Shown one piece after another: positions 16,539-19,336 of a stretch of DNA of 19,336 nt; position 1 is the first letter of the stretch; each line of letters begins with the position of its first letter. Position numbers and translations under genes: made by a program. The notes below the pieces were generated by a model, which worked only from the letters and a program-made list of their open reading frames with translations, was not told the origin of the DNA and made no database searches. The stretch is from Alphaproteobacteria bacterium (GTDB lineage Bacteria; Pseudomonadota; Alphaproteobacteria; UBA9219): contig JAQUPC010000028.1 of the NCBI GenBank assembly GCA_028716765.1, positions 1 through 19,336 of the forward strand. Direction: 5' to 3'.

Positions 16539-17234
16539 TTACATCGGCCGGAGCGCCAGCGCTTTCGCCTCGGTGTTGGTCAGCGGCGCTGGTGTGATGC
16601 TATGATCGCGGAAGACGAATGTGTCCGACAGGCCATCGGGCCTAAGCACCTCGGCTTGCTCGACATAACTGTTGCCAGTCGCGGATAGGGCGCGAAACGG
16701 CATGGATATGGGGCAGGTGGGACGCGGCACCATTTTTACGCGCCAGCGCTTGGGGCTTCCGCTGCGCGTAATTGCGAAATCAGGTTCGAGCGTTTTCCAG
16801 TCGCCTCCGAGCGCCGCCGCCAAAAGCCCGGTGACATGGGCAAGAAAAGGCATTTTCTGCGACGATTGTTGTAGCAGCGGCATATCGCCGATGGTTTGCA
16901 CCATGCCGGCGTCCGTGAATATGAACGTCATGGCCATCGGCTTTTCCACGGCCCAGATCAGGCCGCGTCCCGGCGCGACGACGAAGCGCCCCGCCGATTG
17001 CATGGGTTTGGCGAAGCCCTTTACCGGGTGTTCGGCAGAAAAACGGCCGCGCAAGATTTCGCCGTTTGCAAGCTGGCGCGAAGGCCCGAGGTCGGCAGCA
17101 AAGACGGCGGCGGGCCAAAGAAAAAAGAGAATGATCGAGAGTTTCAAACGCAGCATGGGATTATGGTTAATAAGGAACGATGGCCTTTTCATGGCGTGAA
17201 TCACCCGGAAACGCAGGGGAACCTTGCTATTCAT
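16539..17234 (-). CDS. LolA-like periplasmic lipoprotein carrier family protein
   Basis: LolA-type proteins bind acylated lipoproteins in an open beta-barrel and cross the periplasm. This 231-residue protein has GRFSAEHPVKGFAKPMQSAGRFVVAPGRGLIW, the family's first strands, plus KPMAMTFIFTDAGMVQ and a C-terminal DTFVFRDHSI strand. A signal peptide core (LRLKLSIILFFLWPAAVFA) lies at 28-46. The start at 17234 was chosen for its strong GGAGG ribosome site, which gives the signal peptide an unusually long leader of 26 residues. An ATG at 17156, directly before the core, is the alternative (205 residues) but has no ribosome site. It is divergent from the gene at 17294. Whether it is the housekeeping LolA or a paralogue is unclear; it looks like a divergent paralogue. 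Confidence 0.75.
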   Translation of the reverse strand: MNSKVPLRFRVIHAMKRPSFLINHNPMLRLKLSIILFFLWPAAVFAADLGPSRQLANGEILRGRFSAEHPVKGFAKPMQSAGRFVVAPGRGLIWAVEKPMAMTFIFTDAGMVQTIGDMPLLQQSSQKMPFLAHVTGLLAAALGGDWKTLEPDFAITRSGSPKRWRVKMVPRPTCPISMPFRALSATGNSYVEQAEVLRPDGLSDTFVFRDHSITPAPLTNTEAKALALRPM

Positions 17235-17293
17235 TCTTTCCTCCGTCAACATAACATCGGTTGTATTTCAATCCGGATTCGAAGGAGGAATGA
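17235..17293. promoter_or_regulatory. 59-base divergent promoter region
   Basis: The LolA-like gene (minus) and the repeat-tailed secreted protein gene (plus) start 59 bases apart, and each has a GGAGG ribosome site. Both promoters must overlap here or extend into the coding regions. No clear -35/-10 pairs, sigma-54 site or TTAA-N7-TTAA box was found. Confidence 0.4.
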
Positions 17294-18082
17294 ATGAAGT
17301 GTTTCGGCAAATGGCGGCTGGTTCTGGTATCGGCCGTTCTGACTATGGCCATCGTTATGCCTGCGCTGGCGCAAGACATGCCTGTAGTGAAGCAAAGGGG
17401 CGGCGTTTCCTTTGTTACCGGAGGTATCGGCCTTGAAGAGCGCGACGCCATCAAAGCCACGGCGAAGGATTACAATCTGCTGGTGTCGAACGCCAATAAG
17501 GGCGGCCACATGACGACCGATGTCGAACTTGTCATCAAGAGCTTGAAGGACGAAGTGATCCTTGCGGTCGAAGATGCCGGGCCGTTGTTTTACGCCAACC
17601 TTCCGGAAGGTTCCTATATCGTTGAGGCCATGAACGGCGAACAGTACGCCAAGCGCCGCATAACCGTAGGCGGCAAGAGACAAGCCAAGCTTTATTTTGT
17701 CTGGGGCAATGGAGCCTTGTGCTCAGGCAAGACTCTTGAAGCGCCCAAAGCTGCAGTCAAGCAAGAGCCCAAAAAAGCCGAAAAGAGCATGAAGAAGGAC
17801 AAGGCCGAGAAAGCGCCTAAAGAGGTAAAGAAAGAAACCTCCAAGGAAGAAAAAGCAAAGAGCGAGGCCAAGGAAGCGCCCAAAGAGGTGAAGAAGGAAG
17901 CCACCAAGGAAGAAAAGGCAAAGGGCGAGGCCAAGGAAGCGCCCAAAGAGGTGAAGAAGGAAGAGCCCAAGGATAAAAAGGCAAAAGAGGCGGCCAAGGA
18001 AGAGCCAAAGAAAAACTCCAAGGATGCGCCTAAAAAAGACGAGCCCAAGAGCCCGCCGCCGGAAGAGCCTAAAAAGTTATAG
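17294..18082 (+). CDS. Secreted protein with carboxypeptidase-regulatory-like domain and Lys/Glu repeat tail
   Basis: A 262-residue protein. A signal peptide ends near MPALAQ (25-27). Residues 36-140 (GGVSFVTGGIGLEERDAIKATAKDYNL..., VEDAGPLFYANLPEGSYIVEA, KRQAKLYFVWG) form a beta-sandwich of the carboxypeptidase-regulatory-like type, common in proteobacterial secreted proteins of unknown function. Residues 150-262 are a low-complexity Lys/Glu/Ala/Pro tail with three 21-residue tandem repeats (174-236). This could form a charged rod or disordered spacer in the periplasm, or bind wall or envelope polyanions. GGAGG precedes the ATG. A strong terminator follows. Confidence 0.85.
   Translation: MKCFGKWRLVLVSAVLTMAIVMPALAQDMPVVKQRGGVSFVTGGIGLEERDAIKATAKDYNLLVSNANKGGHMTTDVELVIKSLKDEVILAVEDAGPLFYANLPEGSYIVEAMNGEQYAKRRITVGGKRQAKLYFVWGNGALCSGKTLEAPKAAVKQEPKKAEKSMKKDKAEKAPKEVKKETSKEEKAKSEAKEAPKEVKKEATKEEKAKGEAKEAPKEVKKEEPKDKKAKEAAKEEPKKNSKDAPKKDEPKSPPPEEPKKL
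17813..18001 (+). repeat. Three 63-base tandem repeats coding the Lys/Glu tail
   Basis: Units 17813-17875, 17876-17938 and 17939-18001 each code for APKEVKKE(T/A/E)(S/T/P)K..., 21 residues. Units 1 and 2 are near-identical in protein, while unit 3 has diverged in its second half. This slippage-prone coding repeat may vary in copy number between strains. Confidence 0.8.
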
Positions 18083-18096
18083 TTCTGAAAAAAACC

Positions 18097-18127
18097 AAAA
18101 GCCCGGCCTTATAGCCGGGCTTTTTTT
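18097..18127 (+). terminator. Rho-independent terminator after the repeat-tailed gene
   Basis: GCCCGGC (18101-18107) and GCCGGGC (18114-18120) pair over a 6-base loop, with four A/T pairs extending the stem and seven T following (18121-18127). A-rich sequence on the left lets it work on the minus strand too, where it would end the gene at 18189. Confidence 0.92.
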
Positions 18128-18188
18128 CATCAGTCGCCATTACTCTGTGGCCGCAAAAACCGGAAAACGCGTTCAAAATTATGCGCTG

Positions 18189-18518
18189 TCAATGAAGAAT
18201 GCGATCGGAGGGGCCGATGGCATGCTCGCGTTCGCTGATCTCGACGCGTGTCGCTATAGCGGCCACGTCCTGCCGCAAGCGGCTGGACGATTGCGTGAGA
18301 TCTTGCAATTGCTGTTCGAGAGAACGCTGCTGCTTGCGAAGTTGCCCGACTGCTTCGCTCAAGCGTTGGGCATTGCATACCTGTTGCCCGGCAATCTCGC
18401 GCATCGTGTTCTGGACGGTTGTGCGAAGCTTCTTCAGCCATAACACGGCCACCACTACGAAGCCCGTGGCGGCGAGCGTGGTCGAAACGGCAAGGAGAGG
18501 TATCCAGAAATCCAACAT
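18189..18518 (-). CDS. Membrane-anchored coiled-coil hypothetical protein
   Basis: A 109-residue protein. One N-terminal membrane segment (about 5-28, IPLLAVSTTLAATGFVVVAVLW) is followed by LKKLRTTVQ and a long heptad-patterned helix (40-95: RLSEAVGQLRKQQRSLEQQLQDL), typical of a cytoplasmic or periplasmic coiled coil tethered to the inner membrane. The function is unknown. Similar small anchors occur near envelope and flagellar genes, so this is context only. An ATG at 18518 was preferred over GTG at 18527. Overlapping frames on both strands exist, but only this one shows a membrane segment and coiled coil. It ends about 70 bases before the bidirectional terminator. It shares the strand of the transglycosylase upstream, 83 bases away. 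Confidence 0.65.
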   Translation of the reverse strand: MLDFWIPLLAVSTTLAATGFVVVAVLWLKKLRTTVQNTMREIAGQQVCNAQRLSEAVGQLRKQQRSLEQQLQDLTQSSSRLRQDVAAIATRVEISEREHAIGPSDRILH

Positions 18519-18601
18519 GAGATCCACGTTCGCTGAATAACGCGGCGGAACGTAGCATAATTCACCGAGTCAGCCAATGGCTCTGAAATTAATATAAACA
18601 G

Positions 18602-19336
18602 CTATCTTTTCAAATCCCTTACAATTTGTAAGGGCGCTTGGCCGCCGTTCAGGCGGGCCCGGTAGAACTGAAGATTTTCGATGATGCGTTGAACATAATT
18701 GCGCGTTTCGTATATGGGCATCATCTCGACCCAGTCGATGGGGTCGATGCGGGAACTGCGAGGATCGCCGAATTGCTCGATCCATTCCCTGGCACGGCGC
18801 GGCCCGGCGTTGTAGGCGGCCAGAGCCAGAATGATTGAGCCGTCGAACTGATCAAGCTGTTCCTGAACGAAGGCGGTGCCCAGCCGCACGTTAAAATCGG
18901 GGTCCGTCAAACGGGAATCGCTGTAACGTATGTCGAGCTTGCGGCACATGCCTTTCGCCGTGCCCGGCATTAGCTGCATAAGTCCGCGCGCGCCGGCCGG
19001 ACTTCCGGCGTCGGCGTTGAAGAGGCTTTCCTGGCGGATCAGGGCGTGCGTAAAGGCCAATTCAGGGGGCGTGGGAATGCGCATCGACAAAACAGGAAAA
19101 GACCCGGCCCCGACGAGCATGTTTTTTTGCGCGGCCGCTTTGGCGGCGTTGATCGCCCAATCCGGCCGTTGCAACTCGTAGGCAAGTTCCATCAGCAGAA
19201 CGAACTCGACCCTTTGGCTTACGTAATCGCTGATGGCTTTGAAAAAGCGGCGGGCAAGGTCTTTCTGCCCGATGCGATAGAGGTTTTCGATAGCCTGAAC
19301 GGAATCGCGCGCGAAAAACGCCGCCCGGACGTTGGA
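18602..19336 (-). CDS. Soluble lytic transglycosylase (Slt70-like), 3' part
   Basis: The C-terminal 244 residues of a protein whose start lies beyond the right edge; the frame stays open to 19336, and the internal ATG at 19192 is not the start. The visible N-terminal part (VQAIENLYRIGQKDLARRFFKAI) looks like the helical U- and L-type repeats of Slt70. The catalytic SLT domain follows: Glu103 in ALIRQESLFNADA, GLMQLMPGTAK (118-128) and AYNAGPRRAREW (174-185), all intact. It releases anhydro-muropeptides from peptidoglycan in the periplasm. It is a classic family member, distinct from the SLT-domain protein at 7075. Confidence 0.93.
   Translation of the reverse strand, partial: SNVRAAFFARDSVQAIENLYRIGQKDLARRFFKAISDYVSQRVEFVLLMELAYELQRPDWAINAAKAAAQKNMLVGAGSFPVLSMRIPTPPELAFTHALIRQESLFNADAGSPAGARGLMQLMPGTAKGMCRKLDIRYSDSRLTDPDFNVRLGTAFVQEQLDQFDGSIILALAAYNAGPRRAREWIEQFGDPRSSRIDPIDWVEMMPIYETRNYVQRIIENLQFYRARLNGGQAPLQIVRDLKR

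Noticed and set aside
17692..18048. Minus-strand Phe/Ser/Leu-rich frame opposite the Lys/Glu tail
   Set aside because: It is a direct consequence of the AAG/GAG repeat read on the other strand, not a membrane protein.
18199..18540. 113-residue plus-strand Cys/Arg-rich frame
   Set aside because: It is antisense to the membrane-anchored coiled-coil gene, with many scattered cysteines and no ribosome site.

Overview
The window looks like part of an alphaproteobacterial chromosome of moderately high GC. The evidence is two exact TTAA-N7-TTAA (CtrA-type) boxes, a textbook sigma-54 promoter, a receiver/Hpt pair of a type I associate with Rhodospirillales-like bacteria, a DUF5671 operon, a LolA-like periplasmic protein and a large AsmA/YhdP-like envelope protein. 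I cannot name the genus. A flagellated, envelope-rich organism near Rhodospirillales or Micavibrionales is a guess. No rRNA, tRNA, CRISPR array, transposase or phage genes are seen.

Layout. (1) 1-323: AT-rich leader with one unconvincing open frame, then guaA (324-1868). (2) 1869-2846: a 132-base hairpin-forming interspersed repeat, then an orphan BrnA-like ribbon-helix-helix protein behind a perfect 10-base inverted repeat, then a secreted four-cysteine protein. (3) 2969-6608: a broken ATP synthase cluster, atpG-orf-atpD-orf-atpC. atpH and atpA are absent upstream, and each junction carries one unrelated AT-richer small gene. (4) 6625-8037: a small disordered acidic protein, divergent from a lytic transglycosylase-domain protein controlled by a CtrA-type box plus a perfect sigma-54 promoter. 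(5) 8061-9591: a 58-codon minus-strand ORF, a perfect hairpin, then a minus-strand pair coding for a degenerate receiver and an Hpt-like protein whose phospho-histidine is replaced by Asn. (6) 9805-11858: a minus-strand operon (DUF5671 membrane protein, small pilin-like anchored protein, Sua5/TsaC tRNA t6A enzyme). (7) 12001-15415: a 35-residue Cys/Lys-rich small protein divergent from a 1072-residue AsmA/YhdP-like protein. (8) 15595-18082: a solitary PhnD-type binding protein behind a CtrA-type box, a LolA-like protein, and a divergent secreted protein with a Lys/Glu repeat tail. (9) 18189-19336: a membrane-anchored coiled-coil protein and the C-terminal part of an Slt70-like lytic transglycosylase that runs off the right edge.

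How it fits together: the core metabolic genes (guaA, atpGDC, tsaC) are ordinary and intact. The interest lies in the interruptions of the atp cluster, the CtrA/sigma-54 wiring of a peptidoglycan lytic gene next to a phosphorelay-like pair with missing catalytic residues, and several very small genes. Peptidoglycan and envelope functions recur (two SLT proteins, AsmA-like, LolA-like, DUF5671). No single undescribed defence or mobile system is evident. The best candidates for something new are the atp-embedded genes and the degenerate receiver/Hpt pair.
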